A stretch of 64,000 nt of DNA, taken from NCBI GenBank assembly GCA_022575985.1, contig JAKSXM010000311.1, positions 1 to 64,000 on the forward strand, read 5' to 3'. The number at the start of each line of letters is the position of its first letter. The stretch's first letter is position 1. A program made the translations under genes and the position numbers. The notes under the pieces are model-generated. The model made no database searches. It worked only from the letters and a program-made list of their open reading frames with translations, and was not told the DNA's origin. This document shows, piece by piece, positions 10,500 through 22,049 of the stretch. Source of the stretch: Anagrus nilaparvatae (lineage: Eukaryota > Arthropoda > Insecta > Hymenoptera > Mymaridae).

Positions 10500-11878
10500 A
10501 AAATATGATTTACCGAAAAAGGGGGTATTTATTTTTCCAATATGGCGGACCCAAAAACTGTAAAAACAGCCGAAAATCAATTTCTTTTATAGGAATTGGG
10601 TTTTCAGACACAAGGAAAGTGAATTTTAGATGCAAATTTTTATATATTGACGTTACCGAATTTTTCGGTTTTTCAACATGATGGACCCAAAAAACTCTGA
10701 GACCTATTTTCTGTACATTATTTTGGTTTTCAGGCTCAACAAAAACGAATTTGAGATGCAAATTTTTATTTTTTGACCTCAAAATTTTTTTCGGTTTTCC
10801 AATATGGTGGACCCGAAAAATTGAAAATACCTGAAAATCATTTTTTTGCATTAGATGTGGGTTTTTAAACTCAACAATAACGAATTTGAGATGCGAATTT
10901 TTATTTTTTGACCTTAAATATTTTTCGGTATTCCAATATGGCGGACACGAAAAATTGGAAAACTCTTGAAAATCATTTTTTTGCATTAGATGTGGGTTTT
11001 CGTGCTAAATAAAAACGAATTTAAGTTGCTGTTTCTCATAATTAGGTCTTACAGATTTTTCGGTTTTCCAATAAGGCGGACCCGAAAACTCGGAAAACGC
11101 CCGAAAGTCTATTTCCTGTCCATTTTTTGGGTTTTCGGGCTAAACGATAACAAATTTGAGATTCGAAATTTCTTGTTTTAACCTTCAAATATTTTTCGGT
11201 ATTTCAATATGGTGGACCCGAAAACTTGGGAAACACCCGAAATTCTATTTTCTGCCCATTTTTTGGGTTTTCAGGCTGAACAAAAACGAATTTGAGATGC
11301 AAATTTTTATTTTATGACCTTAAAATATTTTTCGGTTTTCCAATATGGTGCACCCGAAAAATTAGAAAATACCTGAAAATCATTTTTTTTGCATTAGATG
11401 TGGGTTTTTAATCTCTACAATAACGAATTTGAGATTCGAATTTTTATTTTTTGACCTTAAATATTTTTCGGTATTCCAATATGGCGGACACGAAAAATTG
11501 GAAAACACTTGAAAATCATTTTTTTGCATTAGATGTGGGTTTTCGTGCTAAATAAAAACGAATTTAAGTTGCTGTTTCTCATAATTAGGTCTTACAGATT
11601 TTTCGGTTTTCCAATAAGGCGGACCCGAAAACTCGGAAAACACCCGAAAGTCTATTTCCTGTCCATTTTTTGGGTTTTGGGGCTAAACGATAACAAATTT
11701 GAGATTCGAAATTTCTTGTTTTAACCTTCAAATATTTTTCGGTTTTTCAATATGGTGGACCCGAAAACTTGGGAAACACCCGAAAGTCTATTTCCGGTCC
11801 ATTTTTTGGGTTTTCAGGCTCAACAATAACGAATTTGAGATGCGAAATTTCTGGCTTTAACCTTCAAATATTTTTTGG
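10500..11878. repeat. 135-bp satellite array, left arm
   Basis: Ten units are marked by CCAATATGGNGGACCCGAAAA-like blocks at about 10541, 10676, 10799, 10936, 11070, 11204, 11339, 11478, 11611 and 11747, a spacing of 123-139 bp. Each unit also carries TTTTTGGGTTTTC and AACGAATTTGAGATGC-like blocks. The two units at 10990-11181 and 11533-11724 are nearly identical, suggesting a higher-order duplication of about 540 bp (four units). The open frames through it are created by the repeat. Confidence 0.85.
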
Positions 11879-12319
11879 TATAATTTAAATAAGATGTAGA
11901 TTTTAAAACTGAATAATATCAACTTCGGTTACAAATATTACTGCGCCATTTATGGCGCCGTTTCTAAGTTAAGTTAGAAACACACTAATATACAGGAAAA
12001 TACTCTTTCTCTCTCATTGATAATCGCAATTTGATCGAAAATTACTCGAATAAGTCGAAATTCTCTCGAAAATCGGAATTCTCTCGAATAGTCGAAATTC
12101 TCTCGAATATTTATCGAAAGAATAAGTCAAAGTGCGAGTGTTATTATTTTTATTAATTTAAAATAAAAATAGAGCAAATAGCGTCTGCTCTCCAATATTC
12201 TATATTAATGAAAAAAAAAATGAATTATAATTAAATATAATTAAGTGTATGTGGGTATTTATATAATATATACTTTTTATAGTAAATACTATGTATCGTA
12301 TAAATAAAAAGAAATTCAA

Positions 12320-14260
12320 CTATAAAGGATTCAAAAATATAACCTAAGTATCATGAAAATCCATTGCTGGAGCAGTGTTTATTCCATTGATAATGGTTTA
12401 TTCTTATGATGAATGTTTAAAAAGTTTAAAAACTCATTAATTGCAGAAAACAAGTAATCAATATCTAAAAGGTTAACAAGATTCATATCGTATAATAGCT
12501 AATTCCTTTTGAACATTGATCGTAAGAACAAAGACTACTCCAGTAATGGATTTCTTGATAGTTAAGTAATATTTTTATTTTTTTAAATGATGAAATAACT
12601 ATCTCTTTTTTTTAGGTATATGTCTAGCATGCAAATCAGTCAGCAATAAATAAAAAAAAGTAAATAATTAAATGAACAATTTTTTTCTTTTAAGTTTTTA
12701 GCTTTTAACTAAGGGTTTCAAAAATATAATTCAGTTCGGCTTTACATTTATAGTCTCATGTGTATCAAAAAATCCATGACTCGTGTTGTGTTTGTTCTTA
12801 CAATGAATGTTCTGCAGTTTAAAAACTCATTAATTGCAGCAAAACAAGTAATAAGTATCTTAGACAGACAAGAAACATTTGGTGTGTAATAGCTAAATAA
12901 CCATCTCTTTTTTTTATATGTGTCCAGCATGCATCTGTCAGTTATAGCAGAAAAAAGCACATAAATAAAATAAAAAAATAAATGAAAAATTTTTTCTTTT
13001 AGGTTAGAGTTTTTAATTCAGGCTTTCAAGCATATAATATAGTTCGGCTTTATATTAACATTCTCATGTATTACTTAAGTTTCAAGAAATCCATTGCTGG
13101 AGCAGTGTTCATTCTTACGATGAATGTTCTGCAGTTTAAGAACTCATTAATTGCAGAAAACAAGTAATCAATATCTAAGATTGACAAGAATCATATGGTG
13201 TAATAGCTGATTCCTTTTGAAACCAGAACATTGATCGTAAGAACAAAGCGACTACTCCAGTAATGGATTTCTTGATAGTTAAGTAAAACTTGAATAAAAA
13301 ATATTATTCGCATTCATTCATTTTTTTTTTTAAATAATAAAAAAGCTATCTATTTTTTTTTCATATGTCTGGCATACATCTTTCTATTAAAGTAGACAAC
13401 AATACATAAAAAAATAAAATAAATAAATAAACAATTTTTTCTTATAAGTTTTTAAATTTTAACTAAGGGATTCAAAAATATAATTCAGTTCGTCATATTC
13501 GCAGTCTCATGTATTACCTAAGTATCAAGAAATCCATGTGTTTGTTCTTACAATCAATGTTCTGGAGTTCAAAAGGAATTAGCTATTACACCAAATGTTT
13601 CTTGTCTGTCTATAAGATATTACAACATATGATTCTTGTCAGTCTTAGATATTGATTAATTGTTTCCTGCAATTAATGAGTTTTTAAACTGCAGAACATT
13701 CATCGCAAGAAAAAACACTGCTCCAGCAATGGATTTCATGATACTTAAGTAATACATGAGAATGTAAATATAAAGTCAAACTTAATTATAAGTTTGAAAG
13801 CCACAATTAAAAACTCAAATTTAAAAGAAAAAAATTGTTTATTTATTTATTTATATTTGTATGTGTCTTTTTCAACTATAACTGACAGATGCATCCTAGG
13901 CATATAAAAAAAAAAGAGATGGTTGTGTCATTATTTAAAGAAAATAAATAAATAAATTAAGAGTTTTTGTCTTTAAGTAGAGTGTCTCTAAGTTTTTAGT
14001 TTATAATTAAAGCATTCAAAAATATATTGCAGCTCAGCTTTATATTTGTAGTTTCATGTATTACTTAAGTATCAAGCATGACTCGTGTTGTGTTTGTTCT
14101 TACGATCAATGTTCTGGAGTTCAAATCAGCTATTACACCATTTTAAACGGCAGAACATTAATAAACACAATAAATATACTTAAAGCCGGACTGAATTATA
14201 TTTTTGAATCCCTTAGTTAAAAGCTAACAACTTAAAAGAAAAAAATTGTTAGTAAGGGGT
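12320..14260. repeat. Interleaved direct and inverted repeats, about 200-500 bp units
   Basis: A unit containing CATTGCTGGAGCAGTGTT, AAAACTCATTAATTGCAG and GATCGTAAGAACAAAG blocks appears in direct orientation at about 12355-12560, 12760-12960 and 13075-13270, and as partial or inverted copies at about 13530-13760 and 14050-14230. CTCCAGTAATGGATTTC and CTCCAGCAATGGATTTC are its mirrored marks. It looks like repeated insertion or local rearrangement of one palindromic MITE-like family. Confidence 0.65.
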
Positions 14261-14379
14261 ATAGAGTAAAATACATGTTGACTATATGAAAGAACCTCAT
14301 CATAAATTTCACTATGGAGTAAAACGGATCTCGGGTGTCCTATATTGTATGAAAAAAACGAAAAATTTCACTCTATAGT

Positions 14380-15190
14380 ATTTTCATTTTTTTCGGGTTT
14401 TTGCACTGAAAAAGGTTTAAAACAGTTAAAAACCTAAATATTTCATTTGGTATATAGTTCATTGAGTCAGTGGAATCAAAATAATCTGATATTAATGGAT
14501 TTAAGTAGGTTTTTGATTGGATTTTTAGAAATTTTGGCTTTATTCCAAAAAGCCATTTGAATCAGTTAAAATTCTTTATAAACCAAGTTTCCTAACAAAA
14601 ATAATTTTGATGGACCTGGATTTTCTTAACAATTTTTATTTTTCCAAAAATCGAAAGGGTATATATGGAAAATTGTCAGATTTTTTTTCTTCAAATTTTT
14701 CGTTGTTTGATACCGAAAAAGGTTTGAAACAGTTAAAAACTTAAATCAATATGGTTTATCAGGTCAGAAGCTCAAAAAAACCTAGCATAAATGGATTTAA
14801 GTAAGTTTGCAAATTTTTGGAGTTTCAGAAATTTTGGCTTTATTTGCACAAAACAATTTGAATTGGTTAAAATTCATTATAAACCAAGTTTTCTAATAAA
14901 AAAAGTATGCTATTGAAATGGGTGAACTGGATTTTTTTGACAATTTTTATTTTGCAAAAATCAAAAGGGGTATATGGAAAAATTTCCGATTTTTTTTTTC
15001 TTCAAATTTTCCGTTGTTTGATGCCGAAAAACGTTTGAAACAATTAAAAACTTAAATCAATATGCTTCACTGTGTCAGAGAGCCCAAAAAACCTGACATA
15101 AATGGATTTAATTGAGCTTGAAAATTTTTGGATTTTTAGAAATTTTGGCTTTATTTGCATAAAACAATTTGTATTGGTTAAAATTCATTA
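14380..15190 (+). repeat. Three tandem units of about 300 bp
   Basis: Three copies begin near 14386, 14690 and 14990. They share CGAAAAAGGTTTGAAACAGT, ATAAATGGATTTAAGT and AGAAATTTTGGCTTTATT blocks and an end like AAAATTCATTATAAACCAAG. No protein-coding signal is visible. Confidence 0.75.
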
Positions 15191-15440
15191 TAAGTAAACA
15201 TGATTTTCTTAAGCAACAGAAACAGAAGTAAATGCGATACAAAAATAAATTCTGATTTATTTTTGTTTGCAAATCGGCACAGTACAATAAGTTAATATAT
15301 CTGAAAATTTTTTTGTTGAACAATAATTTTATGATTTGAAGAATCATTTTCGATATAGTATTTTTCTCTACAGTTAATTTGGGAAATACCCAAATTTATA
15401 TATATCATTTTACCTTCGATACAAATCAATTAATTAGTAT

Positions 15441-17340
15441 ATGCAAAATTAATTTTTATGGCCTAAGCTAAGTAAAAATTAAATTCAAGTAAAATTATAT
15501 TGTGAGATGAAATTTTATGGCCTAAGCTAAGTAAAAAATTATATTTAAGTAAAAGTATATTTCAAAATATTGATACTGATTAAATTAATAATTTTTTTAA
15601 AACTTTAATAAATTAAAGTAGAATTAAAACTAAGTTAAGTCTTGTTGTTTCCTATTACGCGTTATAATATAACTTTATTTTGGGCCATAAATGTTGTGAG
15701 ATGAAATATATGGCCTAAGCTAAGTAAATTTTTATTTCAGCAAAAGTATAAATTCCTAATAAATATATTTTAACTTTTGGGCCATAAATGTTGTGAGATG
15801 AATTTTTATGACCTCAGCTAAGTAAAAATTTAATTTAAGTAAAAGTATATTTCAAAATATTGATATTGATTAAATTAATCATTTTTTTTAAACTTTAATA
15901 AATTAAAGTATAATTAAAAATAAGTTAAGTCTTGTTGTTTCTTTGTTGTTGTTCTTGTTGTTTTAAGTTGTTCTTGTTTTTTTACTTTCTTGTTGTTCTT
16001 ATTGTTTTAAGCTAAGTAAAAATTTAATTTATGTAAAAATATATGCTACACGTATAATTATGCCCGAAAAAATTAAGAACACCATGTGACCTACTAAACC
16101 ACGCCCTCGCAGGGAACGAATACTAAAAAAAAAAAAATGTTGCAGTTTTTTTAATTTTTTTGTTTTTTTAATTTTAGAAAAAAATTTTTTTAAATTTGGT
16201 ATCAGATCCAAAAAATTACTATAAACAAACTTTCTAATACTAGTACTCTCATCGAAATAAATTAGGTACTACGTCCAAAAAAAAAAAAAAAAATTGGTGT
16301 TTTTTTTATTTTTTTGTAACGAAGATTTTGATAAAAAAATTTTTTTTAAATTAATTATCAGATTCGAGATATTGAGTAAAAATCATACTTTCAAATATAA
16401 GTACTTTCATGGAAATAAATGAGGTATTACATCAAAATTAAAAATTAAGGCCCATAAATGTTGTGAGATGAAATTTTTATGGCCTAAGCTAAGTAAACAT
16501 TTAATTTAAGCAAAAGTATAAATTCCTAATAAATATTTATTATAACTTTTGGGCCATTAATGTTGCGAGATGAAATTATATGGCCTAAGCTAAGTAAACA
16601 TTTAATTTAAGCAAAAGTATAAATTCCTAATAAATATATTATAACTTTTGGGCCATTAATGTTGTGAGATGAAATTATATGGCCTAAGCTAAGAAAAAAT
16701 TTTAATTTAAACAAAAGTATAGAGACACACTAAAAGAGGATAGAATAATAAAACTTTTGAGAGTATTGCCTACACTTTCGGGCCATAAAGGTTGTGAGAT
16801 CAATTTTTTTGGCCCTAAGTTAAGTAAGCATTCTAGTAAACCTAAAATTTTTATATAAATAATTTACAAATAATAAATTATCAATTCTGAAATACTTTTA
16901 TGAGCACAGTTTTTTTGATAAGTTTTTTAATAACTGAAAACTAATTTTCATAGATAAGATATAAGATATAAGACTTTAATAAATTAAAGTATAATAACGT
17001 CTAAGTTAAGTATGGCTTTTTTATTCAGTGGCATTTACATGCGATCTGGGCCCAGAGTCACTAAAAGAGGATTGAACAATAAAACTTTTGAGAGTATTGC
17101 CTACACTTTCGGGCCGTAAAGGTTGTGAGATCAATTTTTTTGGCCCTAAGTTAAGTAAGCATTCTAGTTAACTTGAAATTTTGATATAAATAATTAATTT
17201 CTTTTAATGGAACCCCTGGGACCTGTTCGTCACCTAGGGTCTTCCATAAATATAATTTGCTTACATAATTATTATAAACATTTATTATTTTCACAAAATG
17301 CTTAACTTGCCAGGCCCCTAACCAGTCTGCTTATCGGCGG
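15441..17340. repeat. Inner arm (left) with GGCCTAAGCTAAGTAAA repeats
   Basis: A unit of roughly 100-120 bp carries GGGCCATAAATGTTGTGAG and ATGGCCTAAGCTAAGTAAA blocks. It recurs at about 15455, 15510, 15690, 15780, 16450, 16550, 16650, 16785 and 17110, interrupted by a pair of poly(A)-containing units of about 170 bp at 16060-16440. From 15765 inward the stretch is the reverse complement of 18060-19735. Stretches I compared directly, such as 17208-17325 with 18073-18195, are identical or nearly so. Confidence 0.8.
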
Positions 17341-18059
17341 AAAATACGAACTGTAGTGCTGAAATTTATTTGTATTAATGCTGAGCCAGAGGCGAATTTT
17401 GAAAAGTGACTTTAGGAGTAATAAATTTTTGACAAAACTTATAAAAGATTAAAATTTCCAAATTAAGTCATTTGAATTTTCAAAAAAAATCCAGTTTATA
17501 CCACGAAACATTAAAAACAAGTATCTAAAAAATTTGTAAAATCAAGGTTTTGGGAGGGATGAATGTATTGATTCCGACAATTTTATTTATTGTTATCATG
17601 TAATTTAGGCACCGAGGGTGGATGGAATTCTGCAGACAGCACGTCCTAGGTCAAAGTTCTACATAATCCGGGAGTTAGAATCAGACACTTCCTCGGGGGG
17701 TCTACCTTGTCAACCAGAGGGGTCTCCTGTGAATGTCTGAATGCATCATCGAGATGCGCTTATATGCTCAGAGTTCACCATTAAAAAAACAAAAAAACAA
17801 AACAAAAACTTAATAATGTAATAAAAGTTACAAATTTTGTTTTCTTAAGTGGTAATTTATATATACCTACAGCACAATCAAGTATATCATATCAGAGAAT
17901 ACACTTTCTTTAATTACAATTTTTACAATTGGGAGTATTTATAATAAAGACTGTTACCCCCAAAACAGACTAATGTCGCTGCATTACATACATAAATAAG
18001 AATAATAAAATAAACAAATTATTACAATAAGTTTTGTGCATTAATTATTATATTTAGAG
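17341..18059. other. Central loop of the giant foldback, with GC-richer island
   Basis: This is the only part of element 3 that does not pair with the other arm. It contains a GC-richer patch at about 17610-17780 (CACCGAGGGTGGATGG near 17613; CCTCGGGGGGTCTACC near 17692) inside otherwise AT-rich sequence. I find no open reading frame, tRNA fold or known small RNA in it. It may be the original unique core of the element or a captured host fragment. Confidence 0.6.
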
Positions 18060-19735
18060 CGCCGTTTGCTGGCTGGTTAGGGGCCTGGCAAGTTAAGCAT
18101 TTTGTGAAAATAATAAATGTTTATAATAATTATGTAAGCAAATTATATTTATGGAAGACCCTAGGTGACGAACAGGTCCCAGGGGTTCCATTAAAAGAAA
18201 TTAATTATTTATATCAAAATTTCAAGTTAACTAGAATGCTTACTTAACTTAGGGCCAAAAAAATTGATCTCACAACCTTTACGGCCCGAAAGTGTAGGCA
18301 ATACTCTCAAAAGTTTTATTGTTCAATCCTCTTTTAGTGACTCTGGGCCCAGATCGCATGTAAATGCCACTGAATAAAAAAGCCATACTTAACTTAGACG
18401 TTATTATACTTTAATTTATTAAAGTCTTATATCTTATATCTTATCTATGAAAATTAGTTTTTCAGTTATTAAAAAACTTATCAAAAAAACTGTGCTCATA
18501 AAAGTATTTCAGAATTGATAATTTATTATTTGTAAATTATTTATATAAAAATTTTAGGTTTACTAGAATGCTTACTTAACTTAGGGCCAAAAAAATTGAT
18601 CTCACAACCTTTATGGCCCGAAAGTGTAGGCAATACTCTCAAAAGTTTTATTATTCTATCCTCTTTTAGTGTGTCTCTATACTTTTGTTTAAATTAAATT
18701 TTTTCTTAGCTTAGGCCATATAATTTCATCTCACAACATTAATGGCCCAAAAGTTATAATATATTTATTAGGAATTTATACTTTTGCTTAAATTAAATGT
18801 TTACTTAGCTTAGGCCATATAATTTCATCTCACAACATTAATGGCCCAAAAGTTATAATATATTTATTAGGAATTTATACTTTTGCTTAAATTAAATGTT
18901 TACTTAGCTTAGGCCATATAATTTCATCTCGCAACATTAATGGCCCAAAAGTTATAATAAATATTTATTAGGAATTTATACTTTTGCTTAAATTAAATGT
19001 TTACTTAGCTTAGGCCATAAAATTTCATCTCACAACATTTATGGGCCTTAATTTTTAATTTTGATGTAATACCTCATTTATTTCCATGAAAGTACTTATA
19101 TTTGAAAGTATGATTTTTACTCAATATCTCGAATCTGATAATTAATTTAAAAAAAATTTTTTTATCAAAATCTTCGTTACAAAAAAATAAAAAAAACACC
19201 AATTTTTTTTTTTTTTTTGGACGTAGTACCTAATTTATTTCGATGAGAGTACTAGTATTAGAAAGTTTGTTTATAGTAATTTTTTGGATCTGATACCAAA
19301 TTTTAAAAAAATTTTTTTCTAAAATTAAAAAAACAAAAAAATTAAAAAAAACTGCAACATTTTTTTTTTTTTTAGTATTCGTTCCCTGCGAGGGCGTGGT
19401 TTAGTAGGTCACATGGTGTTCTTAATTTTTTCGGGCATAATTATACGTGTAGCATATATTTTTACATAAATTAAATTTTTACTTAGCTTAAAACAATAAG
19501 AACAACAAGAAAGTAAAAAAACAAGAACAACTTAAAACAACAAGAACAACAACAAAGAAACAACAAGACTTAACTTATTTTTAATTATACTTTAATTTAT
19601 TAAAGTTTAAAAAAAATGATTAATTTAATCAATATCAATATTTTGAAATATACTTTTACTTAAATTAAATTTTTACTTAGCTTAGGTCATAAAAATTCAT
19701 CTCACAACATTTATGGCCCAAAAGTTAAAATATAT
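18060..19735. repeat. Inner arm (right) of element 3
   Basis: Reverse complement of 15765-17340. It carries the same GGCCTAAGCTAAGTAAA units, the same pair of poly(A)-containing units and the GTCCCAGGGGTTCCATT block (18175) that pairs with 17208-17230. Pairing ends abruptly at about 19735. Confidence 0.8.
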
Positions 19736-19769
19736 TTATTTCATACTTTGAATTTACAAATATTTTTCG

Positions 19770-21660
19770 GATTTCTAATATGGTGGACCCGAAATGACCC
19801 TGAAATCTTTTTCTTGCATAAGATTTAGATTTTCTGACTTGATAGATTCGATTTCAAACGCACATTTTCATACTTTAACCTCATAAACAATTTTCGATTT
19901 TCCAAAATCGCGGACTCGAAAGATCTTCAAACTGAAAAAATCAATTTCAGATGCAATTTTTTATACCTAATTTTGACCTTACGAATATTTTTTGGATTTC
20001 CAATATGGCAGACCAGAAAACTTCAAAAACACCCAAAAATCAATTTTCTGCATTAGTTTTGGGTTTTCGAGATATGATAAAGTATGATATTTTGCATCTG
20101 AAATTGATTTTATCGAGCCTCAAAACCTATATTTAATACAAAAATTAATTTTTGAGTGTTTGCAGGTCCGCCATATTGGAAAACCGAAAAATGTTAAAGA
20201 TCAAATTTTGAAAAATAACATCTCAGATTCATTTTTATTAAATATTGGAACCTAAATCTAATGCAAAAATTTAATTTTCGTGTGTTTTCAAGTCCGCAAT
20301 ATTGGAATACCAAAAAATATTTTAAGGCTAAAGCCAGAAATTTCGCATTTCAAATTTATTATCGTTTAGCCTGAAAACCCAAAAAATGAACAGGAAATAG
20401 ACTTTCAGGTGTTTTCCGAGTTTTCGGGTCCGCCATATTGGAAAACCGAAAAATATTTTAAGGTCAAAAAATAAAAATTCGCATCAAATTCGTTTTTGTT
20501 GATACTGAAAACCCAAAAAATGGGAAGAAATAGACTTTCGAGTGTTTTCCAAGTTTTCGGGTCCACCATATTGGAAAACCGAAAAATCTGTAAGACCAAA
20601 TTATGAAAAACAGCAACTTAAATTCGTTTTTGTTGAGCATAAAAACCCAAAAACTGGGCAGGAAATAGACTTTCGTGTATTTTTGAAGTTTTCGGACCCG
20701 CCATATTGAAAAACCGAAAAATATTTGAAGGTTGAAGCATGAAATTTCGCAACTCAAATTCGTTTTTGTTTAGCCTGAAAACCCAAAAAATGGGCAGGAA
20801 ATAGACATTCGGGTGTTTTCCAAGTTTTCGGATCCGCCATATTGGAAAACCGAAAAATATTTTAAGGTCAAAAAATAAAAATTCGCATCTCAAATTCTTT
20901 TTTGTTGATACTAAACCCCCAAAAAATGGGCAGGAAATAGACTTTCAGGTGTTTTCCAAGTTTTCGGGTCCACCATATTGGAATACCGAAAATATTTGAA
21001 GGTTAAAACAAGAAATTATGCATTTCAAATTCGTTATTGTTGAGCCTGAAAACCCAAAAAAGGTCAGGAAATAGACTTTTGGGCGTTTTCCGAGTTTTCG
21101 GGTCCGCCATATTCGAAAACCGAAAAATCTGTAAGACCAAATTATGAGAAACAGCAACTTTTTTTTTTATTTAGCATGAAAACCCACATCTACTGCAAAA
21201 AAAATGATTTTCAAGTGTTTTCCAATTTTTTGGGTCCGCCATATTGGAAAACCGAAAAATATTTTAAGGTCAAAAAATAAAAATTCGCATCTCAAATTCG
21301 TTATTGTTGAGTTTAAAAACCCACATCTAATGCAAAAAAATGATTTTCAGGTATTTTCCAATTTTTCGGGTCCACCATATTGGAAAACCGAAAAAAATTT
21401 TGAGGTCAAAAAATAAAAATTTGCACCTCAAATTCGTTTTTGTTGAGCCTGAAAACCAAAATAATGTACAGAAAATAGGCCTCAGAGTTTTTGGGTCCAT
21501 CATGTTGAAAAACCGAAAAATTCGGTAACGGCAATATATAAAAATTTGCATCTAAAATTCACTTTCCTTGTGTCTGAAAACCCAATTCCTATAAAAGAAA
21601 TTGATTTTCGGCTGTTTTTACAGTTTTTGGGTCCGCCATATTGGAAAAATAAATACCCCC
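19770..21660. repeat. 135-bp satellite array, right arm
   Basis: About fourteen units are marked by the inverse of the left-arm block, such as TTTTCGGGTCCGCCATATTGG. The first units (19770-20310) are more diverged and have no partner in the left arm; the rest mirror 10500-11878. The array is longer here than on the left, so the two arms have changed copy number independently. Confidence 0.8.
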
Positions 21661-21777
21661 TTTTTCGGTAAATCATATTTTTAATTAATAATACCATTCC
21701 GAACATTACCTGGACCCCTTGGGGACTTTATTTGGATTTGCCGTCCATTTTTATTAAAATTCAGATTTTTATATTTT

Positions 21778-21882
21778 GTGCACAAAATTTCGCGATTTTG
21801 TGCACAAGCTTGTGCACAAGCTTGTGCACAAACTTGTGTTCACGCTTGTGCACAACGTTGTGCACAACGCTTGCACAGGATT
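21778..21882. repeat. TTGTGCAC short-repeat array, right arm
   Basis: Inverse copy of the array at 10302-10402, essentially identical in order, including the single variant unit TTGTGTTCACGC. The flanking TTGCCGTCCATTTTTATT on one side and GGATTTTTCGATACGGG on the other are also mirrored. Confidence 0.85.
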
Positions 21883-22049
21883 TTTCGATACGGGAATGTA
21901 TAAATAAATGAATCATACATTTTACAAGTTATCTTATTTATAAAATAAAGGTAAGCAAATGTTTTATCATTTAAAAAATTTTTCAAAAATTAAAAAAATT
22001 TTTTTTTGCATTAAACAAAACTTTTATTATGCCTCAAAATAACCCTTCA

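Larger units (their letters stand above)
11879..15764. repeat. Extra 3.9 kb block present only in the left arm of element 3
   Basis: Pairing with the right arm stops at about 11878 and resumes at about 15765, so this block is an insertion on the left or a loss on the right. It opens with small palindromes (GCGCCATTTATGGCGCC at 11951; GTTTCTAAGTTAAGTTAGAAAC-like at about 11966) and a short TCTCGAA/TCGAAATTC minisatellite at about 12030-12125. It continues as the two modules annotated next. No gene is visible. Confidence 0.7.

Noticed and set aside
10243..10500. Overlapping frames with VHKLVHKLVHK repeats on both strands
   Set aside because: They are read directly from the GTGCACAAGCTT array. 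Both strands are open because the repeat is self-complementary.
10475..11724. Several 60-158 codon frames rich in FFGF and WTRK
   Set aside because: They repeat every 135 bp, occur on both strands and in both arms; they are shadows of the satellite.
9561..11878. Regular spacing considered as a CRISPR-like array
   Set aside because: The whole 135-140 bp unit repeats, with no unique spacers, in a eukaryotic setting; this is satellite DNA.
17580..17790. GC-rich loop considered as tRNA, 5S or SRP-like RNA
   Set aside because: I could not form the diagnostic stems; left as an unexplained island.
20405..21706. Overlapping frames in the right arm
   Set aside because: Mirror images of the left-arm satellite frames.
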